Source: Streptococcus ruminantium (lineage in GTDB: Bacteria; Bacillota; Bacilli; Lactobacillales; Streptococcaceae). Taken from it: a stretch of DNA of 64,000 nucleotides. The notes under the pieces were generated by a model. The model did no database searches and was not told the DNA's origin. It saw only the letters and a program-made list of their open reading frames with translations. The stretch is taken from positions 1,934,501 through 1,998,500 of the forward strand of contig NZ_AP018400.1 in NCBI RefSeq assembly GCF_003609975.1, given 5' to 3'. The translations under genes were made by a program, and so were the position numbers. Of this stretch, positions 1-7,473 are shown one piece after another; the stretch's first letter is position 1, and each line of letters begins with the position of its first letter.

Positions 1-472
1 TAAGATCTCCATCACCACAAATGACATAAGTATAGTGGTCAAAAATTGGAAAACCGTCACGGTTGTATTTGGCAGCAAGGAAACGTTCAGCCTGAGCAAA
101 ACCTGTCGCTGTTGAAATTCCTTGACCAAGAGGCCCTGTCGTAGCATCAACACCTGCTGTATGACCGTATTCTGGGTGACCAGGTGTTTTTGAACCCCAT
201 TGACGGAAGTTCTTGATTTCATCCATAGTCACTTCTTCAAAGCCTGAAAGATGCAACAGTCCATAAAGGAGCATAGAGCCATGACCCGCTGACAAGATGA
301 AGCGATCACGATTTATCCAGTTTGGCTGAGCTGGATTGATGCGAAGTTCTTTTGTGAAGAGACTATAAGCCATAGGAGCCGCACCCATGACAACACCTGG
401 GTGACCTGATTTTGATTGTTCAATGGCATCAATACCAAGGAAACGAATCGCATTGACTGAAAGATTTGACAT
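1..472 (-). CDS. tkt: Transketolase, N-terminal part (runs off window)
   Basis: This is the first 157 codons of a thiamine-diphosphate-dependent transketolase, which moves two-carbon units in the non-oxidative pentose phosphate pathway in the cytoplasm. The reverse-strand translation starts [17 protein letters not shown] and continues with [48 protein letters not shown] and CGDGDL. These are the usual N-terminal ThDP-binding stretches. The start has an AAGGAG ribosome-binding site about 6 nt upstream. It follows the ascorbate genes on the same strand, behind its own promoter and a hairpin. It fits there because ascorbate breakdown yields xylulose 5-phosphate, a transketolase substrate. The 3' part lies outside the window. 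Confidence 0.95.
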   Translation of the reverse strand, partial: MSNLSVNAIRFLGIDAIEQSKSGHPGVVMGAAPMAYSLFTKELRINPAQPNWINRDRFILSAGHGSMLLYGLLHLSGFEEVTMDEIKNFRQWGSKTPGHPEYGHTAGVDATTGPLGQGISTATGFAQAERFLAAKYNRDGFPIFDHYTYVICGDGDL

Positions 473-502
473 GTTTTTCTCCTTTTTTAAAGTCATAACT
501 TC

Positions 503-508
503 ATTATA
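503..508 (-). promoter_or_regulatory. -10 element of the tkt promoter
   Basis: On the minus strand the sequence TGGTATAAT is an extended -10 element (TG-N-TATAAT) 31 bp upstream of the transketolase start. No good -35 hexamer is visible at 17 bp, which is common with extended -10 promoters. Confidence 0.55.
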
Positions 509-558
509 CCATAAAGCGTTTTCTCTGTCTGTTTACAATGAAGTATGGCATAGAAATA

Positions 559-578
559 GGCAGGACCCTTGTCCTGCC
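559..578 (-). terminator. GC-rich hairpin after ulaG
   Basis: An 8-bp perfect stem GGCAGGAC/GTCCTGCC with a 4-nt loop lies 18 bp beyond the ulaG stop and before the tkt promoter. Only a weak U-tract (TATTTCT) follows in the minus direction, so termination may be partial. Confidence 0.5.
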
Positions 579-595
579 CCTCGGTACACACTGTA

Positions 596-1690
596 TCACA
601 GCAAGGCCTTAAACTGGATGTTGGAATCTTCTAAGAAGCAATCATCAAAGCCTCGTGGGTGATGGTACTCAATCCTGTCCTTATCAAGTGGATAGGTGTA
701 CTTACCGCCTACTTCCCAGATGAATGGATGGAAGTCATATTGTAGACGTTCTTTACGCATCTTCCAAAGCTGTAAAATCTCGTCCGTTGAAGCCATAAAA
801 TTGGACCAGATATCATAGTGGACAGGAATAATCACCTTGGCACGTAGGTTTTCTGCCATACGCAGAAGATCGATAGAAGTCATCTTATCTTGAATACCGA
901 TTGGGTTGTCTCCGTAGTTATTGATTGCAACATCAATATTAAAATCACGACCATGTTTTGCAAAGTAGTTTGAGAAGTGAGAGTCTGCGCCATGATAGAT
1001 CGTTCCGCCTGGTGTTTCAAAAATATAGTTAACAGCTTTACGCGCCATCAATTCATCCGTTACAGGAAGACCTGCTAAATTGCCACCATTTTCTTCGTAA
1101 CCATTAATAGGGAGGGTTACCAAGCAAGTACGGTCAAAGGATTCAACTGCATGGATTTTAATATCTTTAAACTCAAAGCTATCACCCGGTGCAATGCGGA
1201 CAATACGATCTGTTGGCACGCCCCATTTTTCCCAAATATCGCCGCTCTCAACTGGACCGACAAATTTCACGTGATCCAATTCAGGGTTGTTAAGGATAGC
1301 TGCTGCGGTGTTAATATCCATGTGGTCGCTGTGGACATGTGATACGAGATAGTAGTCCAATTCATTGATAGCAAATGGGTCGATGACCATCGGTTGCACA
1401 CGCAAGTTTGGTTGCAATTTACGAACACCAGCCATGTTGGCCATCTGGTGTCCCCAAACCATATCTTTTACTTTTTTTGTAGACTTACCACGAGAAGACC
1501 AAAGATCCATCACAACATTGGCTCCACCCGGGGTCTTAATCCATATACCGCAGTTCCCTAGCCACCACATGGCAACGTTGCCTTCTGGTACGACTTCCTC
1601 TTCGATTTCTTCATTCAGCCAAGTTCCCCACTCTGGGAAGGTTGACAGAATCCATGATTCTCTTGTAATATCTTGAACTTTAGCCATCAT
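596..1690 (-). CDS. ulaG: L-ascorbate-6-phosphate lactonase
   Basis: UlaG hydrolyses L-ascorbate 6-phosphate to 3-keto-L-gulonate 6-phosphate, the first step after PTS uptake of ascorbate. It is a cytoplasmic metallo-beta-lactamase-fold enzyme. The translation shows the metal-binding HVHSDHMD motif near residue 118 and further metal ligands downstream (HGADSHFS and IIPVHYD). The length of 364 residues is normal. The start is ambiguous between two adjacent ATG codons; GGAGG lies 5 nt from the first and 8 nt from the second. The gene has its own promoter, separated from ulaR, with a palindromic box (1862-1900) shared with the ulaA promoter, so it is probably co-regulated with the main operon. 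Confidence 0.95.
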   Translation of the reverse strand: MMAKVQDITRESWILSTFPEWGTWLNEEIEEEVVPEGNVAMWWLGNCGIWIKTPGGANVVMDLWSSRGKSTKKVKDMVWGHQMANMAGVRKLQPNLRVQPMVIDPFAINELDYYLVSHVHSDHMDINTAAAILNNPELDHVKFVGPVESGDIWEKWGVPTDRIVRIAPGDSFEFKDIKIHAVESFDRTCLVTLPINGYEENGGNLAGLPVTDELMARKAVNYIFETPGGTIYHGADSHFSNYFAKHGRDFNIDVAINNYGDNPIGIQDKMTSIDLLRMAENLRAKVIIPVHYDIWSNFMASTDEILQLWKMRKERLQYDFHPFIWEVGGKYTYPLDKDRIEYHHPRGFDDCFLEDSNIQFKALL

Positions 1691-1833
1691 TTGTTCCTCC
1701 TAAACACTCAGTGAAAATCAAATGGAACTCACCCAAACCCTCAGATAGCAAACTAAAAATTTTCACATGTGCTGTTCGCTCATCAGACTTTTGATGAATT
1801 TGAGTTTCAAAGAGCGTGTATTTCTATGTTTCT

Positions 1834-1900
1834 AGTATATGCTCAATAGCCCACAAAAAAAAGACCAAATAAAACACAGGTTTGTGTTCACACTTGGACT
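1834..1900 (-). promoter_or_regulatory. ulaG promoter with UlaR-type palindromic box (copy 1)
   Basis: The -10 hexamer TATACT is at 1834-1839. Upstream, from 1862 to 1900, lies a 39-bp palindromic box. Its inner arms are AACACA/TGTGTT around GGTT (1873-1888) and its outer arms are AGACCAA (1862-1868) and TTGGACT (1894-1900). The same box occurs before ulaA at 8988-9026 with the same 22-bp gap to its -10. The -35 position is only a run of T, which suits an activator-dependent promoter. UlaR binding is inferred from position and from known PRD activators. Confidence 0.75.
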
Positions 1901-1905
1901 TTACC

Positions 1906-3594
1906 CTAATATAGGTCCGTTTCAATATCTTGATTGGATAAATTGGTAAAGAGTTCATTAGTAATCAGCTTTTGTAAGCGTTGTTTGAGTTCCTGAGCTG
2001 CCTTGCCATCAGCAATATAGCCTGACAAGAGCTTATCCAGTTCTACCGCAAAGCCCTGCCTTTCATCAGATAAACTGCGGTATTTTGCGAAATGGGTCAC
2101 ATTGAGTACATCATCAAAGTCCATGATAGGATGAATCTGAACCAATGGAAAATCTGTTTCCAAACCTTCACTGGTTGTAATCAAAAAATCCACTTCTAGG
2201 AGGTCTTCTACACTTTTAAACTGCTCAGTTGTAAAGACTGCACCGATCTTCTTATCTGGCAAATGATGTCGACACTGTTTGTAGAGAAGTCGCTGAACTG
2301 AGACCCCCTCATCGCATATCAGATAAACAAGCTGAGTCGGTGCCTTGCGTGTCCCGCTTCTATGGACAGCTCCGCCGAGATGGACAGTCAGATAAGCAAT
2401 GTCCTCATCAGACAGTTCAATCTGCCACTCCTCTTCCAAAATTTTTCCAGATACCCGAGTCATGGCAAACAAGCTGCTATACTTGTATTGAATCTGCTGC
2501 ACCATTGGATTTTTTGTAAGAATACCGTAGGTTTTTCTAAACAGCAAGGCCTTGCAATGGGCTAGGAGGTGTTTGGCTAACTCCTCTGGATTTTCTAACT
2601 CGAAGGTTGAGTGAACTTCAAAATGATGGATAAAACGCTCAATAACTTGCTTCAGGTCAATAAAATCTTGACTAAATACATGAACATCGCTATCCTTTCG
2701 ATAGGATAAAAGCAAAATAGCAATTAGAGAAACTTCGATTTCATCCAGGCCCAAGTCAAAGGTCTTCAGCAGAGCATCTTTCAAATCTTGAGCGACATGG
2801 TATTCTATTCTCTCCCGCACCTGCCCAAATTCTTTAAGAGTGGCTCGCTTTTCCAAGTTATCCACTTCCATATTGCGATAACTGAGAAGCACAAAGGGCA
2901 GGACTTTCAGCATGAACTCAATTTCATAGCGATTGATTTTCTTACCTAGTTTTTTCTCCAACTGCGAAACCTGTCCCTGTAAAAACTGCGCCATCTCTTC
3001 CGAGAAAAGAAGTTGGCAACCAACTAGGTCAAATAATTTGTCTTCTAAAACTTGCAAAAAGCCCTTGTTCGCATCTAAGAAAATCGTGTATAGAAGAGAG
3101 TGGACATATTGGATCTTATTCAAAGGATGACAGGCTAGACTATAGCCTTGGCTTTTGGAGACGTAGAGTGTCATCTTGTACTGCTCCTGAGCCAGTTGAG
3201 AGCGGATTTCATTTAAGTCATTCAAGACGGTATTACGAGAAACCTCTGTCAACTCCATCAGTCTTTCAATCGTCACTCGTTCCGGTGTAATACAGATATA
3301 GACCATCATCAACTGGATGCGCTCAGACATGTTCATGACATAGGTGTAAGAATCAATCGAGTCCAGCAGATCACGACAAGCCTGTTTCTGTTCCTCTGAA
3401 AGACGAAGACCAACACGTGGAAGACTCTCGATTGGCTCTACACTTGCTGGCAAGGCATCATTTATCTTTTCTAGATGGTAATAGATTTTTCGGCGTGATT
3501 GCTGCAGCTCTTTAGAGATAGCCATGATGGTCTCTGGCTCCTGCAATCCAATTAAATACCTCAATAAAGCACAACTGCTCTTATCTAATAACAA
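1906..3594 (-). CDS. ulaR: PRD-domain (BglG/MtlR-type) activator of the ascorbate genes
   Basis: This is a PTS-controlled transcription activator of about 562 residues. An N-terminal helix-turn-helix pair is followed by two PTS regulation domains carrying conserved histidines and a C-terminal EIIB-like domain (LVYLICDEGVSVQRLL). The EIIA-like domain found at the end of longer relatives, such as the regulator at 29666-31660, is missing. The open frame extends to a GTG at 3612, but AGGAGG at 3601-3606 lies 6 nt before a TTG at 3592-3594, so TTG is the likelier start (LLLDKSSCALLRYL). It sits between ulaF and ulaG, as in pneumococcus. It probably binds the two boxes at 1862-1900 and 8988-9026. 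The EIIB-like and PRD domains would sense phosphorylation by the ascorbate PTS. Confidence 0.85.
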   Translation of the reverse strand: MLLDKSSCALLRYLIGLQEPETIMAISKELQQSRRKIYYHLEKINDALPASVEPIESLPRVGLRLSEEQKQACRDLLDSIDSYTYVMNMSERIQLMMVYICITPERVTIERLMELTEVSRNTVLNDLNEIRSQLAQEQYKMTLYVSKSQGYSLACHPLNKIQYVHSLLYTIFLDANKGFLQVLEDKLFDLVGCQLLFSEEMAQFLQGQVSQLEKKLGKKINRYEIEFMLKVLPFVLLSYRNMEVDNLEKRATLKEFGQVRERIEYHVAQDLKDALLKTFDLGLDEIEVSLIAILLLSYRKDSDVHVFSQDFIDLKQVIERFIHHFEVHSTFELENPEELAKHLLAHCKALLFRKTYGILTKNPMVQQIQYKYSSLFAMTRVSGKILEEEWQIELSDEDIAYLTVHLGGAVHRSGTRKAPTQLVYLICDEGVSVQRLLYKQCRHHLPDKKIGAVFTTEQFKSVEDLLEVDFLITTSEGLETDFPLVQIHPIMDFDDVLNVTHFAKYRSLSDERQGFAVELDKLLSGYIADGKAAQELKQRLQKLITNELFTNLSNQDIETDLY

Positions 3595-3742
3595 GATTTT
3601 CCTCCTCCCCACTCTATTACTATCTTAACACATTTACACACGATATTCTAATCGTTTTAGCAATTAAGATTGGCTTTTCTGTTTGTTGTGATTTGTACAG
3701 GTTTGTGCCTTCTAAGCTGACATGTCAAATGAAGATGAGATA

Positions 3743-3922
3743 CTAGGATAATAATCTTTTCTTCATGGAAGCACTACTTTTATCGGAAGCCTCATTAGAC
3801 CCATGTTTCATGCGATAGAGAGCGTTAGAATGAACTTGCAAGGTGTCTGAAGGAGTTTCATGCTAAACGGCACAATCAATACCAATCATCAATGATCCCT
3901 GACAACCTCCTTGCAACACCAT
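3743..3922 (-). pseudogene. Degenerate short reading frame of unknown origin
   Basis: The 428 bp between ulaF and ulaR hold a 60-codon frame (MVLQGGCQGSLMIGIDCAV, then HETPSDTLQVHSNALYRMK and GSNEASDKSSASMKKRLL) interrupted by one TAG at 3863-3865. The composition after the stop looks protein-like, but I cannot assign a family. The first part also forms an imperfect inverted repeat (GGTGTTGCAAGGAG with CTCCTTCAGACACC), so the segment could be a structured RNA or a repeat remnant instead. A weak third match to the ulaR box core (ACAGGTTTGTG, 3697-3707) lies just downstream. Confidence 0.3.
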
Positions 3923-4022
3923 GCATACTATTATCTCCCATCAAAAAGGGAAAAGTGCTCTTTTTTTGCAAAAGACCACCTTCTTTTCCCTATGGTTTTA
4001 TATATTTTCTGTAAATAGTGAA

Positions 4023-4739
4023 CTAGTGACTGTCACCTTTTTGCCCATAATAAGCATTTGGTCCATGCTTACGGAGATAGTGTTTATCCATGATGTACTG
4101 AGGAGCTGGCTCAACCCGTGGATTGATCTGCTCGGTGTAACGGTTCATACGTGCCACTTCTTCAAGGACAACACTGTGATAAACAGCCTGAGCAGGATCT
4201 TTTCCCCACGTGAACGGACCGTGGTTTCGGACGATGATTCCAGGGACAGCGACAGGATCCAGACCTCGCTCTGCGAAGGTTTCGATAATCACTGATCCCG
4301 TTTCTTTTTCGTAAGCCTGATCAACCTCCTCTGCTGTCAGGGAACGAGCACAGGGAATGGAACCGTAAAAATAATCCGCATGTGTAGTTCCATAGAAAGG
4401 AATATCACGACCAGCCTGTGCCCAGCCAACAGCCTCTGTCGAATGGGTGTGGACAACCGCATGGACATTGGGCCAAGCCTTATAGAGGGCTACATGAGTT
4501 GCTAGGTCTGAAGAAGGATTGAGATCTCCTTCAATAACTTGACCATCCAAATCTGTCACGACCATGTTTTCAGGTGTCAACTTATCATAGTCAACGCCTG
4601 AAGGTTTGATAACAATACGACCAAGCTCACGACAGACCTCGGAGACATTCCCCCAGGTAAATTTGACTAAACCATGAGCAGGTAGAGCGACATTGGCCTC
4701 GTAGACCCGTTGCCGCATAGCCTGTAAATCTTTCGGCAT
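4023..4739 (-). CDS. ulaF: L-ribulose-5-phosphate 4-epimerase
   Basis: This zinc-dependent class II aldolase-family epimerase converts L-ribulose 5-phosphate to D-xylulose 5-phosphate, the last step of the ascorbate pathway. The 238-residue length matches the family. Visible features are GLVKFTWGNVS near the N-terminus, the phosphate-binding KPSGVDYDKL, the zinc ligands in VVHTHSTEAV (near residues 95-97) and a third His in VRNHGPFTWGKDP (near residue 170). Its ATG overlaps the ulaE stop codon (TAATG), so translation is probably coupled. The product feeds transketolase, which lies further along the same strand. Confidence 0.95.
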   Translation of the reverse strand: MPKDLQAMRQRVYEANVALPAHGLVKFTWGNVSEVCRELGRIVIKPSGVDYDKLTPENMVVTDLDGQVIEGDLNPSSDLATHVALYKAWPNVHAVVHTHSTEAVGWAQAGRDIPFYGTTHADYFYGSIPCARSLTAEEVDQAYEKETGSVIIETFAERGLDPVAVPGIIVRNHGPFTWGKDPAQAVYHSVVLEEVARMNRYTEQINPRVEPAPQYIMDKHYLRKHGPNAYYGQKGDSH

Positions 4740-5602
4740 TAGTTCAACCCCGCTTTCTCAATCAATGGGTAAAGGAAATCCTGAGCTGCCTTGATAGCTG
4801 CTCGTGTTTCTTCTACAGTTTCACAATTTTCTGACCACATTTCAATCAAGAATGGTCCTTGGTAGTTGGTTTTTTTCAAGACTGCAAACATCTCCTCCCA
4901 GGCTACACAGCCCTGACCGAATGGAACATCACGGAATTGCCCCTTAGATGTTTCAGTCACAGCGTAAGTATCCTTGAGATGGAGGGCTGCTATGGAGCGA
5001 TGCCCCAGATAAAATTCGCTCCAAATATCATTGTGCCAGGCGGAAACATTGCCCGTATCAGGATAGACAAAGAGATATGGTGAATCAATTTCTTTCTCAA
5101 CAGCTAGGTATTTCTCAATGGAGTTGATGAAAGGGTCGTCCATAATCTCAATCGCCAATATAACCTGAGCCTGCTCCGCCCAGTTACATGCCTTGCGAAG
5201 GTTTTTAATGAAGCGAGTTCGTGTTTCTGGAGATTTTTCTTCGTAGTAGACATCGTAGCCAGCGAGTTGGATGACCCGAACACCCAAATCTTGAGCCAAT
5301 TCGATGCATTGTTTCATCGTTTCGAGCGACTTAGCTTCAAGATCAGGATCGTTGGAGCCGAGTGGATAGCGACGATGACCAGAAAAGCAGATGGTCGGAA
5401 TCCGTACACCTGTTTCGTAGATGGCCTTTACCACCTCCAAGCGCTCCTCTTTACTCCATTCTAAGCGAGCCAAGCGAGCTTCACTTTCGTCTACCGACAT
5501 TTCGACAAAATCAAAACCAAGCTCTTTAGCAAACTCCAAACGGTCCTTCCATGTAAAATGCTTGGGGGTCGCTTTTTCATAAATGCCAATTGGACGTGCC
5601 AT
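4739..5602 (-). CDS. ulaE: L-ribulose-5-phosphate 3-epimerase (L-xylulose-5-phosphate epimerase)
   Basis: UlaE interconverts L-xylulose 5-phosphate and L-ribulose 5-phosphate between UlaD and UlaF. The product is a 287-residue TIM barrel of the xylose-isomerase-like (AP endonuclease 2) superfamily, with VEMSVDE, ICFSGHRRYPLGS, LAIEIMDDPF, VYPDTGNVSAW, AALHLKDT and FLIEMWSEN containing the usual Glu/Asp/His metal ligands. The frame is open to a TTG at 5614 inside ulaD, but the ATG at 5602 (MARPIGIYEK), 2 nt after the ulaD stop, is the likelier start. It is tightly packed between ulaD and ulaF. Confidence 0.95.
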   Translation of the reverse strand: MARPIGIYEKATPKHFTWKDRLEFAKELGFDFVEMSVDESEARLARLEWSKEERLEVVKAIYETGVRIPTICFSGHRRYPLGSNDPDLEAKSLETMKQCIELAQDLGVRVIQLAGYDVYYEEKSPETRTRFIKNLRKACNWAEQAQVILAIEIMDDPFINSIEKYLAVEKEIDSPYLFVYPDTGNVSAWHNDIWSEFYLGHRSIAALHLKDTYAVTETSKGQFRDVPFGQGCVAWEEMFAVLKKTNYQGPFLIEMWSENCETVEETRAAIKAAQDFLYPLIEKAGLN

Positions 5603-5604
5603 AC

Positions 5605-6270
5605 CTACCCCCAAATACGACGGATTTCGTCTTTGAACTCACGTGCTGCCGCTGCTGGATTTTCTGCTTCGGTAATGCCACGACCTGCGATAAAGGTAAA
5701 AACATCAACTCCTTCAAACAGTTTGAGCGTATCAACATCCAGACCACCTGTTACTGACACACGAAAGCCCATCTCTACCAGTTTCTTCACCTTATTGAGA
5801 TCTTTTTCACCCCATGTTTCACCTGCCAGAAGGGCATCGCGTGATTGATGGTAGATAGCTTGAGAAATGCCTGCATCTAGCCAAAGCTGAGCCTGCTCGT
5901 AAGTCCAGTCACCATAGAGTTCAACTTGAATTTCTCCCTTGTCGCCACGCACTTCTTTAATTGCCTTCAATGCCGCTTCCATCGTTGGAATGGTAGCTGA
6001 GCAGATACAGGTCATCCAATCTGCACCACGGACAGCATTATTTTTGGCAACTGTACCGCCAGCATCTGCACACTTGGTGTCAGCAACAATGATTTTATCA
6101 GGAAAAAGGTTGCGTAACACCTCAACCAGCTCACTACCGACTTGCAACAAGCAAACAGTCCCTGCTTCGATGATGTCTACCTCGTGGCCGACAGCCACCG
6201 CTGCCTTTATAGCTCCCTTGAGATCAGAATGATCCAATGCGACCTGTAAATTTGGAATATGTTTTGTCAT
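5605..6270 (-). CDS. ulaD: 3-keto-L-gulonate-6-phosphate decarboxylase
   Basis: UlaD decarboxylates 3-keto-L-gulonate 6-phosphate to L-xylulose 5-phosphate with Mg2+. The 221-residue protein belongs to the orotidine-phosphate decarboxylase suprafamily and shows the signature Asp-x-Lys-x-x-Asp in VADTKCADAGG (near residue 63), with ELYGDWTYEQA and the phosphate-binding VTGGLDVDTL and FIAGRGIT. No strong Shine-Dalgarno is visible before the ATG. A 300-bp gap separates it from ulaC, unusually long for this operon. Confidence 0.95.
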   Translation of the reverse strand: MTKHIPNLQVALDHSDLKGAIKAAVAVGHEVDIIEAGTVCLLQVGSELVEVLRNLFPDKIIVADTKCADAGGTVAKNNAVRGADWMTCICSATIPTMEAALKAIKEVRGDKGEIQVELYGDWTYEQAQLWLDAGISQAIYHQSRDALLAGETWGEKDLNKVKKLVEMGFRVSVTGGLDVDTLKLFEGVDVFTFIAGRGITEAENPAAAAREFKDEIRRIWG

Positions 6271-6570
6271 AGTTAGGATACCAAGAGCGAACAGAAAACG
6301 ACTAAAATCAGGAGAGATACGCAGTTGAGTCTATACACAAGTAACCCTATCCAAATTCTGAGTTTTCTGCTCGAATTTCTTCCCTTTCGTTCTTATTTGT
6401 ACTTATCATTTCATCTCGGCAAATAGAGATGATGAAAGCTGATTAAATTTTAATAAAAGCATATAGCTAAATTGGTAAACAAAGGGCTTTATTAACATTC
6501 TAAACATTGCCTTGAAACCTAAATGCTCTATGTTTTTGTATTGTTATTCAAGTAAAATGCAATGGAATCA
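6271..6570. other. 300-bp non-coding gap inside the ula operon
   Basis: No reading frame of note is present. A short hairpin (CATCTC/GAGATG, 6412-6431) and AT-rich DNA are seen. The gap splits the PTS genes from the catabolic enzyme genes and may hold a processing site or an internal promoter. No UlaR-type box was found in it. Confidence 0.5.
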
Positions 6571-7056
6571 TTAACCTTCTAAATCCAGACCTTCTAAGTA
6601 GGGGCTGTTTTTTGATTCTTCTACCATAGCCAGTACTTCTTCTGGTGTTTGACAAGCAACTAAACGCTCGATGGAATTTTCCAATTCAAAGAGGGCAACA
6701 ATCTGCGGAATAGCTACAGAGGTGTGAATTTTGGGATCTGTAGCTGCAAGAGTGAGAAGAACAGATACTTCCTTACCATCTGAAAATGTCACCGGTTTTG
6801 TCAAAGTAATCAGGGCAAAGGAGTCTTTCAGAACCCCTACTCCTGCTTGAGCATGTGGCATCGCCATACCCGGCATGAGAACATAGTAGGGACCATATTC
6901 TTCCGTTGAAGCAATGATGGCATCATAGTATTCTTCTGTAGCTGCACCACTGTCAATCAAGGGTTCAACTGCCAAATGGACTGCCTCCTGCCAAGTTTCA
7001 GCTGTCAATCCTAGGCGGATGGAATTATTTTCAGTAAATGATTTTTGTAAATTCAT
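6571..7056 (-). CDS. ulaC: Ascorbate-specific PTS IIA component
   Basis: This cytoplasmic phosphocarrier of the L-ascorbate PTS takes phosphate from HPr and passes it to UlaB. The 161-residue protein belongs to the mannitol/fructose-type EIIA (PTS EIIA type 2) family. The phosphorylated histidine is His68 in PGMAMPHAQAG, followed by the usual SFALITLTKPV strand and the VLLTLAATDPKIH stretch. It lies 61 bp after ulaB on the same strand. Confidence 0.93.
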   Translation of the reverse strand: MNLQKSFTENNSIRLGLTAETWQEAVHLAVEPLIDSGAATEEYYDAIIASTEEYGPYYVLMPGMAMPHAQAGVGVLKDSFALITLTKPVTFSDGKEVSVLLTLAATDPKIHTSVAIPQIVALFELENSIERLVACQTPEEVLAMVEESKNSPYLEGLDLEG

Positions 7057-7117
7057 GACTTCCTCTTCTACGTACTATATGAAAGGGGGAGGGAAAGTCC
7101 CTACCCCTACTGACAAT

Positions 7118-7396
7118 CTATAGTACGGCTTGTAATTTCGTTTTGATTTCGTTGTCATCCATCAAGTTATCAAGACCAACCAAGTGCCCCTTGGTACGTC
7201 CTTCCAACTCAGCAATCAAGTGGTTGGAGGCTACCACAATATCGTATCCTGCTGCCAAGCCTTTTGCCTCACCGACAGAACAAGACGCTGATTGAAAGTC
7301 TGTTACACCCAATTGACGAAGGGCATTTTCCACCTTCATCTTAATAACCATGGATGAACCCATACCATTTCCGCAGGCTGTCAATACTTTAATCAT
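7118..7396 (-). CDS. ulaB: Ascorbate-specific PTS IIB component
   Basis: A 92-residue lactose/cellobiose-fold EIIB that is phosphorylated on Cys8 in the loop TACGNGMGSSMVIKMK and phosphorylates ascorbate as it crosses through UlaA. Length and motif match the family. It sits 77 bp downstream of ulaA and 61 bp upstream of ulaC. By analogy with other PRD regulators, its phosphorylation state probably also controls UlaR. Confidence 0.93.
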   Translation of the reverse strand: MIKVLTACGNGMGSSMVIKMKVENALRQLGVTDFQSASCSVGEAKGLAAGYDIVVASNHLIAELEGRTKGHLVGLDNLMDDNEIKTKLQAVL

Positions 7397-7473
7397 AATT
7401 TCACTTCCATTTCTATACAGTTTGTTGTTTTTAGTAAGATAGGTGAATGTTCCTTTAAATACTAAAGGCTATA

